Source of the DNA: JACNKJ01 sp964440095
GTDB taxonomy: Bacteria > Krumholzibacteriota > Krumholzibacteriia > JACNKJ01
DNA: 64,000 bases
Direction: 5' to 3'
Assembly: GCA_964440095.1 (NCBI GenBank)
Contig: CAYTPZ010000004.1
Location: 43,559-107,558, forward strand
The notes under the pieces: model-generated
Told to the model about the DNA's origin: nothing
Seen by the model: only the letters and a program-made list of their open reading frames with translations
The model's database searches: none
Made by a program: the position numbers and the translations under genes
Shown: positions 34,339-44,800 of the stretch, piece after piece
Layout: each line of letters starts with the position of its first letter
How positions within the stretch are numbered: position 1 is the stretch's first letter

Positions 34339-35537
34339 GCGGCCGCCCCCTTCCCGCCGTGGAAGGTGGATCGCCGGTTCGCGCCGAGCGTCTGCCCTTC
34401 TTCAGATCCAGTTTCGGCGATGCCGAAATCGAAGCCGTTCTCGATACCTTGAAATCGGGATGGCTCACCGTCGGTCCCAAGACTTCCAAGTTCAGCGATG
34501 AGTTTCTCGCTGCCACCGATCTGCCCTTCGGGGTTCCCGTGAACAGCTGCACCTCGGCTATGCTTCTGGCCCTCAAGGTGCTGGGCATCGGCGAGGGTGA
34601 CGAGGTCATCACCACACCCAACACCTTTACGTCTTCCGTGAGCATGATCCATCAGGCCGGTGCCAGTCCGGTTCTGGCCGACATCGAATTGGAAACCTAT
34701 GGCCTGGATCCATCCAAGGTGGAAGCGGCCATCACCGATCGCACACGCGCCATTCTGCCGGTACACTACGGTGGGCAGGCCTGCCACATCGAAGCGCTTC
34801 GGGAAATCGCCCAGCGCCGCGGACTGTTGCTCGTGGAAGATGTGGCCCATGGTTTCGGAGCCGAACTGAATGGTAGACATATTGGTCATCATGGCGAGGC
34901 CGCAGCCTTCTCTTTTTACACCACGAAAAACTTGAGCACCGGCGAAGGTGGATACCTGGTCTGCGCCAGCGCGGAACTGGAAGAAGAAGCCGCGCTCATG
35001 GGATTTCACGGCATGGATCGCGATGCATGGAAACGCTACGGCGACCGTGGTGGCTGGTACTACGAAGTGAAACGCTTCGGCTACAAGTTCAACATGACCG
35101 ATATCCAGGCTGCCATGGGCCTGGTGCAGCTCGCTCGCGCCGAAGAGCTGCGCGATGCGCGAACAAAGGTGGTCAATCAGTATCAGAACGCATTCGTGGG
35201 TCGCCAAGAGTTGATCCTGCCGGCCACGCGCGAGGGCGCGCTTCACGCCTGGCACCTCTATGTGCCGCGCCTGGCCAAGGGCGCCCTGCGCATCGGTCGG
35301 GATGAGTTTTTGAAAGCGCTGACCGCCGAAGGCATCAGTCCCAGTCTGCACTTCATTCCCATTCATCATCATCCTGTTCATCGCGATTTTCATGGCGACA
35401 TGGCCGCGAGTCTGCCGGCGGCGGAAGAATTCTACGAGGGATGCTTCTCCCTGCCGCTCTTCCCGACGCAGAGTTTCCAGGAAACCGACCAAGTGATCGA
35501 GGCGGTGCTCAAGCTCCTCGATTATTACGGGAATTAG
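34335..35537 (+). CDS. DegT/DnrJ/EryC1/StrS sugar aminotransferase
   Basis: 400 aa, PLP-dependent. The TTG start overlaps the previous stop (TTGA). Family marks: ALKVLGIGEGDEVITTPNTF, VLADIELETYGLDPSKVEAA, ILPVHYGGQACHIEAL, LLLVEDVAHGFGAE and AFSFYTTKNLSTGEGGYLV, where the Lys forms the PLP aldimine. The C-terminus contains ISPSLHFIPIHHHPVHRDF. It should aminate the 4-keto sugar made by the neighbouring dehydratase, giving a UDP-4-amino-4,6-dideoxy-HexNAc of the bacillosamine or related type. The stereochemistry is not predictable here. Confidence 0.92.
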   Translation: MSGRPLPAVEGGSPVRAERLPFFRSSFGDAEIEAVLDTLKSGWLTVGPKTSKFSDEFLAATDLPFGVPVNSCTSAMLLALKVLGIGEGDEVITTPNTFTSSVSMIHQAGASPVLADIELETYGLDPSKVEAAITDRTRAILPVHYGGQACHIEALREIAQRRGLLLVEDVAHGFGAELNGRHIGHHGEAAAFSFYTTKNLSTGEGGYLVCASAELEEEAALMGFHGMDRDAWKRYGDRGGWYYEVKRFGYKFNMTDIQAAMGLVQLARAEELRDARTKVVNQYQNAFVGRQELILPATREGALHAWHLYVPRLAKGALRIGRDEFLKALTAEGISPSLHFIPIHHHPVHRDFHGDMAASLPAAEEFYEGCFSLPLFPTQSFQETDQVIEAVLKLLDYYGN

Positions 35538-35539
35538 CC

Positions 35540-36493
35540 GTGGATTTCCGCCTCGAGACGGAGCTGGATTGGCGGGAACTGGATGAATTCCTGGATGCGG
35601 CGTCCGGAGCGACCTGCTTTCAGTCATCCACCTTCCTAAGGGCGCTTCAGGAGAGCTACGGCTTCTCCATAAACTTCCTTACGCAACGTCGTGGACGCGA
35701 ATTGCGGGCCTTGCTGCCATTCTCAGAGCGAAGGCGAAAGAGCCTCGCGCTGCTGGAATGTCTTCCCTTCGGCGCACCGGCCGGTCCATTGCTCGCGCCG
35801 GACGCGGACCCTGTTCTTGCTGCTTCCCTGCTCGATGCCTTCTTCGCCCGCCTTGGTGGCAAGTGCGTGAGTGCTTCGGCGGTTTTGCCGGCGGATCCCT
35901 CCCTGGAAACCGCGGGGGATGATCGCATGCTCACTCAGCTGGTGGATCTTTCCCCCGGTTATGAAACCCTCGTTGCCAAGGCTGTCGCACCGGCGAAGCG
36001 CAGGCAGATTCGCCAGTCCGGCGAGCGCGGTATCACCTGCCGCCGAAGTGTGGATCCGGGTGAGTTGGCCGACTGGTTCGAGATCTACATGGAGAACATC
36101 CGGCGCTGGAAGGTGGATCATCCCACCTCTCCGGAATTTCTCACGCACTTGATCAAAGACGAAGATCGCGTGGAATTCACGGTGGCCGAACATGAGGGCC
36201 AGTTGGTTGGAGCTTCTTTGGATCTCTTCCAGTCCGGCGAAGTTTACTACTGGATGGGTGCCAGTCGCCGAGAGCTGGGGAAGCTGCGCATCAGCGCGGC
36301 TCTCTACGATGCTCGCATGCGTCGCGCATGTGAGCGCGGTATGAGCAGGCTCAACCTGGGATTCAGTCCGGACAAGCCCGAGCTCTTTCGCTACAAGAAA
36401 GACTTTGGTGGCAAGCCCGCTGCCTGCCTGCTGCGCAAAAAGACCTTGGCATGGTTCTCCCTTCTACAGGGTCTTCGCGGGAGGCGCGCATGA
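35540..36493 (+). CDS. FemAB-like / GNAT-fold acyltransferase
   Basis: 317 aa from a GTG start 2 nt after the aminotransferase stop. Two GNAT-like halves: an N-terminal half with FQSSTFLRALQESYGFSINF and LECLPFGAPAGPLLAPDADP, and a C-terminal half with the FemAB/BioF2-like region (AKRRQIRQSGERGITCRRSV, EFTVAEHEGQLVGASLDLFQ, YYWMGASRRELGKLRISAAL, LNLGFSPDKPELFRYKKDFG). Relatives add amino acids to peptidoglycan precursors or acyl groups to sugars in polysaccharide loci. Acylation of the 4-amino sugar made upstream is a reasonable inference. The stop overlaps the flippase ATG. Confidence 0.75.
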   Translation: MDFRLETELDWRELDEFLDAASGATCFQSSTFLRALQESYGFSINFLTQRRGRELRALLPFSERRRKSLALLECLPFGAPAGPLLAPDADPVLAASLLDAFFARLGGKCVSASAVLPADPSLETAGDDRMLTQLVDLSPGYETLVAKAVAPAKRRQIRQSGERGITCRRSVDPGELADWFEIYMENIRRWKVDHPTSPEFLTHLIKDEDRVEFTVAEHEGQLVGASLDLFQSGEVYYWMGASRRELGKLRISAALYDARMRRACERGMSRLNLGFSPDKPELFRYKKDFGGKPAACLLRKKTLAWFSLLQGLRGRRA

Positions 36494-38031
36494 GGGGCGC
36501 ATCGCGTATAGGTCGGAATACCGCTTTCATGGGCGCTGGCACATTGCTGGTGAGTCTGTTCCTCATCGTTCAGATGAAGATCTTCACCGTGGCCCTGAGT
36601 CCGCAAGATTATGGATTGCTGCTGGCCCTGCGCGCCTTGGCGGGATTGGTTACGGCCGCTGCGGTCATCGGTTTGCCGCAGGTGGCCATGCGCTTCCTGC
36701 CCCAACTGGAAGTGAGGCGGGAGAAAGGACCCTTGCTGCGTTTCAGCGCTGCGCTCCTGGGGCTCATGGTGCTCAGCACGGCCGTGGTCATGTTGCTGGC
36801 CTGGCTTGCTCGTCCCATGCTCATGGCCAAGTTCAATCTGGATGTCGTGGGCGACGACTTCTTCGTGCTCACGCTTTCCCTGGCCGCATCTTTGGGACTC
36901 TACGAGTTGGCCATGAGTCTGCTGCAGGGCATTCGCCGTATGGGTTGGGTGGCCCTGTCTCAGGTGCTGTTTCAAGGTGCGCTTTCCATCCACTTCTTTT
37001 TCATCCGCGAAGAGCTGACTCCCGGTCTCGCCCTCTGGCTCTACACCGCCTACACTCTCGTGCCCGGCATCGGCCTCTTGGCCATCTTTCCCTTCCTCCT
37101 GCCCTCGGGTGGTGAAGCCGCGCAGCCTCTACGCTTCGATCGCAAAGAACTCTTCTCCTATTGGCGCATGGGATTGCTGCTGCGTTGGATGGTGCTGGCT
37201 TCTCTCGACCTGGATCGTTATGTCCTATCCTTCTTCGCGGGAATGGAGATGATTTCCTTCTTCAACATTCCCGCCCGCATGATGGGCGTGAGCCGCCGCT
37301 TCCTGCAGGCATCCATCACGGCACTCCAAACCGAGGTGAGTCGCCTGCACGAGGAGCGTCGCGACGGTGACCTTCCCGCCCGTCTCGCCCTGTTTCTACG
37401 CGGGCAGGTAAGCCTGTCCTTCTGGATGGCCGGCGCACTCTTCCTGGCCGCCAAGCCTCTTATCCTCATGGTCTCTACACCGGACTATCTCGCCGGTCTT
37501 CCCCTTTTCGCATTGCTGCTTTGGACCCTTCCCCTTTCCAGTTTGTCCAGCCCCATCGAAGGTGTGTTCCGCGGCCTGGATGGTTTGTCCCGCGTACTTG
37601 TGGGCAACATTCTCTGGACCCTCGGCTACTTCGGCAGCCTTCCCTTTCTCGTTCCCAAGTTGGGTCTGATGGGTTTGGGTCTGGCTCAGGTGGGGGCCAT
37701 GGCCCTGCAGGCGGGATGGATGATCGCCTCAGGTCGCCGTCGCGGGCTCCTGGAAAACCCCGCGGTCTTGACCGTCTCCATGGCATGGGGTGCCGCGCCG
37801 GTGGCCCTGGCTGTCACGCTGGGGATGCTGATGCCGGGCGGCGAGGGCCTGGCGCCCTCTGCAATGGGTGTGATGGCGGGTCTCCTTAGCTTGGCCCTGG
37901 GAGTGCTCTGGCTTCTGCGCGGGCAGCATCTTTTTACCTCCGATGAAAAAATCTGGTTGCTGGGTCGAGTGGGCAAAATGAGTTTGCGGCGCATCATGGC
38001 CCGCGTTTTACGCGTGGAGGTGTCCGCATGA
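36490..38031 (+). CDS. Wzx-like polysaccharide/lipid-glycan flippase (MOP superfamily)
   Basis: 513 aa with about 12-14 membrane helices across the whole length. The N-terminus (ASRIGRNTAFMGAGTLLVSL, FTVALSPQDYGLLLALRALA) and the internal AMSLLQGIRRMGWVALSQVL and LPLSSLSSPIEGVFRGLDGL are typical of Wzx/RfbX proteins. It should move an undecaprenyl-diphosphate-linked glycan to the outer face. No Wzy, Wzz or ABC exporter is recognised nearby, so the fate of the glycan is open. ATGA overlaps link it to both neighbours. Confidence 0.88.
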   Translation: MRGASRIGRNTAFMGAGTLLVSLFLIVQMKIFTVALSPQDYGLLLALRALAGLVTAAAVIGLPQVAMRFLPQLEVRREKGPLLRFSAALLGLMVLSTAVVMLLAWLARPMLMAKFNLDVVGDDFFVLTLSLAASLGLYELAMSLLQGIRRMGWVALSQVLFQGALSIHFFFIREELTPGLALWLYTAYTLVPGIGLLAIFPFLLPSGGEAAQPLRFDRKELFSYWRMGLLLRWMVLASLDLDRYVLSFFAGMEMISFFNIPARMMGVSRRFLQASITALQTEVSRLHEERRDGDLPARLALFLRGQVSLSFWMAGALFLAAKPLILMVSTPDYLAGLPLFALLLWTLPLSSLSSPIEGVFRGLDGLSRVLVGNILWTLGYFGSLPFLVPKLGLMGLGLAQVGAMALQAGWMIASGRRRGLLENPAVLTVSMAWGAAPVALAVTLGMLMPGGEGLAPSAMGVMAGLLSLALGVLWLLRGQHLFTSDEKIWLLGRVGKMSLRRIMARVLRVEVSA

Positions 38032-39098
38032 AGATCGCGCTCATGGGCGAAGGCAGCGTGGTGCATACCCTGCGCTGGGCGAACTACTTCCAGAGCTGCG
38101 GCGACACCGTTAGACTGTTCACTTTGGAAAACCCGCCCAAGGATTTTACAGGCGATTGGAAGAAGGTGGGCCGTCGAGACAAGTTTCATGCCCTGTCCTA
38201 CACCCTGGCCTTGCCGCGCATGAAGCGCGCCTTGGACGAGTTCGATCCCGACATGGTGAACGCGCACTTCGTCCCCAACTATGGTTGGATGGGTGCACTG
38301 GCTGGCAGGCGTCCCCTGGTCGTGTCCACTTGGGGTAGTGACGTGCTGGTGAATCCGCGCAAAAGCCCTCTGCATCGATGGCGTCTGCGTTATGTGCTGG
38401 AGCGAGCCGACCTGATCACCAGCGATGCGGAAATGATGACCGAGGAAATTCATCGTTACGTGAGCGGAGCCGCGCCGGTACTCACGGCGCCCATGGGTGT
38501 GGACCGCGCTTTCTTCGAACTCGGTGAAGGCGAACTGACCCGTGAGCCCGTCTTGCTTCAGTTCCGAAACCTGGAACCGGTTTACGATCTTCCCACAGTG
38601 CTCAAGGCACTGCCGCAATTCCTGGCACAAAACCCCGGTTGGCGCGTGCGCATTGCGGGTGAGGGAAATCAGCGTGGGAAGTTGGAAAGCATGGCCTGCG
38701 ATCTTGGTCTCGGCGAACGCGTAGAATTCCTGGGACGCCTCAGCCGCGAAGAGCTGGTGGAGGAATTGCGAAGGGCCAGGCTCTATCTGTCCTCCAGTCT
38801 TTCCGACAGCACTAGTGTTTCGCTCTTGGAGGCCATGGCGCTGGGCGCATATCCGGTGCTCAGCGACATTCCCGCCAATCGTGAATGGGTGGGCGGGCCC
38901 GGCGAAGGTCATTACTTTCCGCCCGGCGACTCCGCGGGTTTGAACGAAGCCTTGATTTCCGCCGCCCGGATGTCCGAGAAAAAACATCGCAAAGCCGCGG
39001 TGCTGAATCGAAAGATCATCGCCGAGCATGCAATCTGGGAAGATAATATGGAGCGCGTTCGCAAGGCTTTCCTGGATCTGGCGGAGGGATGCAAATGA
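38028..39098 (+). CDS. Glycosyltransferase family 4
   Basis: 356 aa, GT-B fold. N-terminus KIALMGEGSVVHTLRWANYF, then VNAHFVPNYGWMGALAGRRP and VVSTWGSDVLVNP. The C-terminal domain has VRIAGEGNQRGKLESMACDL, VEFLGRLSREELVEELRRA and SDSTSVSLLEAMALGAYPVL, the usual donor-binding region. Start and stop are both in 4-nt overlaps. Donor and acceptor are unknown. Confidence 0.88.
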   Translation: MKIALMGEGSVVHTLRWANYFQSCGDTVRLFTLENPPKDFTGDWKKVGRRDKFHALSYTLALPRMKRALDEFDPDMVNAHFVPNYGWMGALAGRRPLVVSTWGSDVLVNPRKSPLHRWRLRYVLERADLITSDAEMMTEEIHRYVSGAAPVLTAPMGVDRAFFELGEGELTREPVLLQFRNLEPVYDLPTVLKALPQFLAQNPGWRVRIAGEGNQRGKLESMACDLGLGERVEFLGRLSREELVEELRRARLYLSSSLSDSTSVSLLEAMALGAYPVLSDIPANREWVGGPGEGHYFPPGDSAGLNEALISAARMSEKKHRKAAVLNRKIIAEHAIWEDNMERVRKAFLDLAEGCK

Positions 39099-40375
39099 AA
39101 CGCTTCCTGATGATCGCCTATTACTATCCGCCCATGGGGGACGGCGGCGTTTTCCGCAGCTTGAAGCTGAGCCGTTACATGCCCCAAAGCGGATGGACGC
39201 CCTCGGTTGTTTGCGGCGACGCCAGTGATTACTGGGTGAAGGATGAAAGCTTGCTAAAGCAGATCCCCGAGACCGTTGATGTTCATCCCGTGGCGGGGCT
39301 CACGGGCCTCGGCATGCTCCGCCGCCTGAGGGGTGGAAAAAGCATGAGCCAGGGTGAGAGCCGGTCCAGCGGCGGCTTCAATTTCCTTCGCAAGATTTCC
39401 GACCTGATGCTCTTTCCCGATTCCTATGCGGGATGGGCCGGCCCTGCCGCAAGGAAGGGCCGCGAACTTTTGGCTCGCGGAGATATCGATCTGATTTACA
39501 GTACTGGGCCGCCCGACACGGTGCATCGCGTGGCTGCGCGGCTGGCCAAGGAGAGCGGGCTGCCCTGGGTGGCCGATTTTCGCGACCTCTGGTACAACCT
39601 GCACCTTAAACCTCCGCCGTCAGGGTGGCATCGACGTCGTCATACGCTCGCCGAAATGCAGGTCTTGCAAAATGCGAGTGTGGTCACAGTTACCGAGGGC
39701 TGGCGTAAACTTCTGGAAGAGCGGGGAGGGCGTCCCGTGACGCTCATTCGCAATGGTTACGATCCGGCCGATTTCGAAGGCATTGAAACAGCTTCGGAGC
39801 CGACACGCGAATTCGTAATGCTACACACGGGAAAACTCAGTTTGGATCGCAGCGCGCTCCCTTTCCTTGAGGGTCTTCGCAAATTTCTGGATATGCGCCC
39901 CGATCTGGAAGACAGACTTCGCGTGGATTTCCTGGGCCCTCGTGAGAGCGAGAACGAGGACGTACTTGAAAGATTGCGTCTCAGCAAGCAGGTGCGATTT
40001 CTAGGATCCCTTCCTCACCGCGAAGCATTGCGTCGCCAGAGAAGTGCGGATCTTCTGCTCATTCTTCACCAGAGCGAGGAACGTTATCGAGATCTGGTGC
40101 CGGGGAAATGCTACGAGTACGCAGGGGCTGGACGTCCCGTGTTGGCCATCGCACCCGACGGCGAACTCAGCGGCCTTGTGAGTCAATTCAAATTGGGTTG
40201 GTCGGTGCGCCCGCAAACCGATCACGTGGCGCGTGCTTTGGATGAAGCCCTGAGTCACATCTCTCGGGGATGGAAACCCTCGCCCCACGAACTGGAAGCT
40301 CTGACGCGGCCCTGGCAGGCAGCACGCATGGCCGAACTCTTCGATGGGCTCGTGCAAGGAAAGGAAGCATCATGA
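39095..40375 (+). CDS. Glycosyltransferase family 4
   Basis: 426 aa. It begins KRFLMIAYYYPPMGDGGVFR, typical of GT4 enzymes with the YYYPP motif, then PWVADFRDLWYNLHLKPPPS. The C-terminal domain has VRFLGSLPHREALRRQRSAD and YEYAGAGRPVLAIAPDGE. The ATG at 39095 is preferred over 39089 because GGAGGG (39083-39088) then sits 6 nt upstream; it overlaps the previous stop (ATGA). The stop overlaps the next ATG. Specificity is unknown. Confidence 0.88.
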   Translation: MKRFLMIAYYYPPMGDGGVFRSLKLSRYMPQSGWTPSVVCGDASDYWVKDESLLKQIPETVDVHPVAGLTGLGMLRRLRGGKSMSQGESRSSGGFNFLRKISDLMLFPDSYAGWAGPAARKGRELLARGDIDLIYSTGPPDTVHRVAARLAKESGLPWVADFRDLWYNLHLKPPPSGWHRRRHTLAEMQVLQNASVVTVTEGWRKLLEERGGRPVTLIRNGYDPADFEGIETASEPTREFVMLHTGKLSLDRSALPFLEGLRKFLDMRPDLEDRLRVDFLGPRESENEDVLERLRLSKQVRFLGSLPHREALRRQRSADLLLILHQSEERYRDLVPGKCYEYAGAGRPVLAIAPDGELSGLVSQFKLGWSVRPQTDHVARALDEALSHISRGWKPSPHELEALTRPWQAARMAELFDGLVQGKEAS

Positions 40376-41874
40376 AGCTCTCCCCACGTTTAGGGCTGAT
40401 GATCATCCTGGCGATCTTCCTTCTCATGCAATGGCCGCTTTGGGACTACGTCACCGACGACACCTACATTCATCTGGTCTATGCGCGGAACGTGATGCAG
40501 GGCCAGGGTTGGTCTTTCAATCCCGGCGAACCCAGTTACGGAAGCACGAGCCCCCTTTGGATCATCCTTCTCGCGCCGGCTGCAGGTACGGAAACAGGCG
40601 GGCTTCTTGCCGCGCGCATCTGGGGCCTGCTGGCGGGTCTGGGCTCCATTTTCGTTTTCTTTATCCTGGCCGGACGCTTCATTCGAAATCAGTGGCTGCT
40701 CCTGTCGGCGGTGCTGCTTTTTGCCACCGAAGTCTGGTTTCTCAGATGGACGGCCTCGGGAATGGAAAGCCCGCTGGTGGCCCTCATGTTGCTGTTGGTG
40801 TTCGAGCGGGCCAGCGCTGAACCCCAGCAGCGAAGGGATTTCCTCTGGCTGGGATTCCTTGCGGGCCTGGCCGCGCTGGTGCGCCCGGAATTCTATCTGC
40901 TGATCGTATTGATTCCCGGTCTGGCGCTTTTGCATCGTCCATGGCGTAGAGGATGGATTCCTCTCGTCCTGGGCGCCTTCCTGCCCGTGGCGGCCTGGCT
41001 CATCTTCGCCAAGTTGCATATCGGGAGTTTCTTGCCGAGTACGGCTAGTGCGAAAGTTGAAACGACCGGTGCATTCGCCGATTCCCTGACCCACGCATGG
41101 CGGCTATTTCGCATCTTGATATCCAGTCAGGGGGCATTGCTCCTTATCGTGGGCCTGGGTTTCCTGGAAGTCCTTGCCAATACCTTCCGTGAAGCAGAGT
41201 TACGCAAACGCACTTGGACCTTCTTCGGCATCCTCGCGTCAGTCTGGGGTATCGTATTCCTGGCGGCCATGCTGCGAGGCGGCGTGGCCATGGTGAGTCG
41301 CTACCTGCTTCCGGTTACTCCGCTTATTCCCCTGGCGGCATTCTTTTTCCTGGACCGGTGGGCTGAGCGAAGGACATCTTTCAAGTTCGTGGCGCTGGCG
41401 GTGGTTCTGCTTACCCTCGCGCCCAACCTTTGGCTCTATCAGAGTCGCGTCTTGCCGCACGCGCGGCACTTCACCGAGGATCTAAAGGGTGTGTTGGGTG
41501 GGATGGCCGATACTCTGAAAGAGATCGCTCCGCCGGGCAGTGTCGTGGCGGTTCCGGACATCGGCATTATCGGATATCGATCGGGCCTTCGGGTCTTGGA
41601 TTTGGTCGGGCTAACCCAGCCTGAGATATCGGAGTATTGGCATGGACATGGCTATGACGAAATGCTGGGTGGCCTCGACTTCCTCCAGTTTGGGGAAGCA
41701 CGCTACTTTATTGACCGCGACCAGGAAGCCGGACGCTTCGTGGGCCTTGAAGCTCGCGGCAAGCGTCTCGTACCGCTTATGCAGGAAGATGTCCGGGGTT
41801 TGGGAATCGCGCGCAGCGATACCTTCACTTACACGCTCTATCGCATTGATCCCCTGGACTCAGGATTGGAATAA
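40372..41874 (+). CDS. GT-C-type membrane glycosyltransferase (ArnT/AftB-like)
   Basis: 500 aa, about ten membrane helices. The first external loop reads DYVTDDTYIHLVYARNVMQG followed by WSFNPGEPSYGSTSPLWIIL. The DD pair and the G-STSPLW motif are typical of polyprenyl-phosphate-sugar-dependent mannosyl- or arabinosyltransferase-like proteins. A ~90-residue soluble tail follows the last helix. With the two polyprenyl-phosphate-sugar synthases upstream it forms a likely donor-consumer set. It starts with an ATGA overlap and ends the run of glycan genes. Confidence 0.82.
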   Translation: MKLSPRLGLMIILAIFLLMQWPLWDYVTDDTYIHLVYARNVMQGQGWSFNPGEPSYGSTSPLWIILLAPAAGTETGGLLAARIWGLLAGLGSIFVFFILAGRFIRNQWLLLSAVLLFATEVWFLRWTASGMESPLVALMLLLVFERASAEPQQRRDFLWLGFLAGLAALVRPEFYLLIVLIPGLALLHRPWRRGWIPLVLGAFLPVAAWLIFAKLHIGSFLPSTASAKVETTGAFADSLTHAWRLFRILISSQGALLLIVGLGFLEVLANTFREAELRKRTWTFFGILASVWGIVFLAAMLRGGVAMVSRYLLPVTPLIPLAAFFFLDRWAERRTSFKFVALAVVLLTLAPNLWLYQSRVLPHARHFTEDLKGVLGGMADTLKEIAPPGSVVAVPDIGIIGYRSGLRVLDLVGLTQPEISEYWHGHGYDEMLGGLDFLQFGEARYFIDRDQEAGRFVGLEARGKRLVPLMQEDVRGLGIARSDTFTYTLYRIDPLDSGLE

Positions 41875-41892
41875 CTCGGAAGGGATTCCCGC

Positions 41893-44800
41893 ATGAAGAA
41901 GATCCTCCCCATTCTGCTTGCCCTGATGCTTAGCGCCGGTGCCGCCATCGGCGCGCAGTGGACACAGCATGAACGACTGCATGCGAGGGAACTTCAATGG
42001 ACAAGCGATGACCCTTCCGCCGCTTTGGAGTTTCCTGGTTCCGTTGTGTTGGAAGGCACGGGCAATCGGGCGCTTCCGGGTCGTTTCATTCGGGTGCCCC
42101 TGCCCCTGGGAGAGCGACTTGCTGACTTCAGCTATCGTTTGAGCGAGGGGCGGGAAGTGTCCACGAGTCATTTGCCCGGCCGCATTTCCGCGGAGCGGCG
42201 AGAGGATGGCTTGCTTCAGGACGATCCGGGGCTTGCTCAGGGTGAGCTCATTCTTGTGGGTCAGGCATCCCGGCGCGGTCAGCGTGAAGCGCTTTTCTAC
42301 TGGCGGCCTTTGAGTGTGGAAGGCGATCGCCTTCTGCTTCACGACGAAATCAAGTTGACCCTGATTTCTGAAATAGACCCCAACCCGCCGCTTCAGATTC
42401 TCCGCAACGACCGGGATGAGTATAGCTGCGTATTCCGCGTGGGTGATCGTCCGAGCACGGGTGATAGTCCGGTGGACGCCGTCATCATCACCAACGAGGA
42501 AATGGCCCCGGCTTTTCAAGTCCTTGCCGATTGGCATATGGAGCGGGGTAGCCGCTGTGTGGTGCGCACGATTGAGTGGATCGTTCAGAACTACCCGGCG
42601 GGGGCGGACATCGCCGAGACCATCCGGTTCTTTTTGCAGGACGCTTATCAGCTATGGGGTTTGCAGTCCGTACTCGTGGGCGGTGATACCACGGATATTC
42701 CCGTGCGCTATTTTAGTTACCAAAGGTGGGAGGGCGGCGAAAAAGTAATCGAACCCGTTCCCAACGATCTCTACTTCTCATGTTTGGATGGCAACTGGAA
42801 CGAGGATGGCGATCAGTATTGGGCCGAGGCTCCCTTCAGTGGGGCTCCCGGTGACAATACCGATGTGCTGCCCGAACTTTTAGTGGGGCGCATTCCCGTG
42901 AGCAGCCTCGTGGACGCCCAGGGCGTGGTCGACAAGATCATTGCCTATCGCGAAAGTCCTCCCGCTGTTTTTCAGGACAAGATGCTTTTCCTGGCGGAAG
43001 TGCTCTTTCCCGCCAATTGGCCCCAGGACCCGGACTCGGTGGTCTTCACCGACGGAGCCCGCTACGCCACCGATATCATCGACGATTTCATGAGCGAAGA
43101 GATGGAGGCTACCTGCCTCTTTCAAAATTACGTAGATCCGCTTTGGGCTCCTTACAATCCGCAGCCTGAAACCGTGGCGAGTTCCCTGGCGGCCATGGAA
43201 ACCGGCAACTTCGCCTTCGTGGATCACAACGGACACGGCTACCGCTACAACATGTCGGTGGGTGACGGTAATGTTCTCACCAGCCACGCCCGCGGCCTGA
43301 CCAATGAGAATCCATTTCACATCACCTTGATGAACTGCACTTCCACGGCCTTCGACTTTGATTGCCTGGGTGAGGCCTATCTGCGTAATCCGAACGGTGG
43401 CGCGGCTTCGGTCTTTGGAACCACGCGAGAGAGCTTTCCCGCCTTCACCGGTTCCTACTATGACCGTTTCTACGAATTGCTTTTTGCAGGCGAAAGCCGC
43501 ACGGGTTTGATCTTCGATCAGATCCGCCAGGAGCACTATATGAGTGCTCTCAGCGAGGGCCTCAACCGCTGGACCTATTTCATCGTGGCCTATCTCGGCG
43601 ATCCTCTCTTGGATCTTTGGGCGGGCGACGCCATCGAGTACAGCGTCACGGCACCGGCCAGTGTGAACCGCGGGCCCGTGCAGGTGGATGTCCATGTGGA
43701 CGCACAAGGCGGCGGTCCCGTGGAAGGTGTTCACGTGACCCTGCTCAAGGGTGATGAGGTTTGGGTGACCGGTCTCAGCGACGCGGCCGGCGAAGTCAGT
43801 TTCAACATTCAGCCGGCCAGCGAAGGCGAGATTCAGGTGGTAGTCTGGGGGCGCAACGGCGTCATGCATCGATCGACCATCGCCGTGAACGCGAGTTCGG
43901 GAACCTATGCGGCCATCACCGGCTGGTCCCTGGACGACAACGATATCTTCGATCCACTCAACGACGAAGATGGTCTCGGCGAAGCCGGCGAGCGCCTGCG
44001 CCTGTCGCTTGAGGTCAGCAATCTGGGCGACACGGGTCTCTTGGGTACCCAGTTGGACATTGCGAGTTTGGATCCTTCCCTCTTGGTAAGCGTTTCCCAT
44101 GAAGACTTGGGCGCCATCGCAGCAGGTGGATCACGAACATCCACGGATCTTGAAATTCTTCCCTCGATGGACTTGGACGACGGTCAGCGCCTTCCCTTGC
44201 TCGTGACCTTGAGCGCTCCCGGGCAAGACGCGCGCGTGGATACTCTACACATAGAGTTTGCCGCACCCGACCCCATCGTTTCCGATTGGACTCTCTCCGA
44301 CGCCCTGCCCCACGGCAATGGCAATGGCGTTCTGGAGGCAGGCGAAAGTTTCCTCGCCATTCCGCGCCTGGTGAATCTGGGCCATGGCGACTGTAGCGGC
44401 ATGGAAATCTGCCTGCATAAAATCGGCGTGGGGGTGACCCTTGCCGACTCCCTGGACTTGGTGCCCAACCTGGAACTCTTGGAGAGTGGCGTCCCTGATC
44501 CCGGGTTCCTGCTCACCCTGGACGATCCCGCCATCGACAATTTCGCATGGCTCGAGATTACCGATCACATGGGTCGCAGCTGGAACGACACCCTCGACTT
44601 CCTGCCACCCGCTGCGCCTTCCCAGCCCGTGGCGCAGGTGAGCGATCTGGCGACTCGCGTGGTCATGGTTTGGGAGCCGGGCTTGGAGGATGATCTGCAG
44701 GGCTATCACGTTTACTTCTCCCTGGACGAGCGAGTGGGATTCGAGCGCTATACCCAGCAAGTTATCGAGCACGCACGCGCCGATTTGGACGGCCTACCCG

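Noticed and set aside
34314..35627. 437-codon open frame on the minus strand opposite the aminotransferase
   Set aside because: Antisense to a complete DegT-family gene; no ribosome site or family resemblance.
37686..39029. 447-codon open frame on the minus strand opposite the flippase and GT4 genes
   Set aside because: Antisense shadow; the + strand genes have clear family motifs and coupled starts, while this frame has none.
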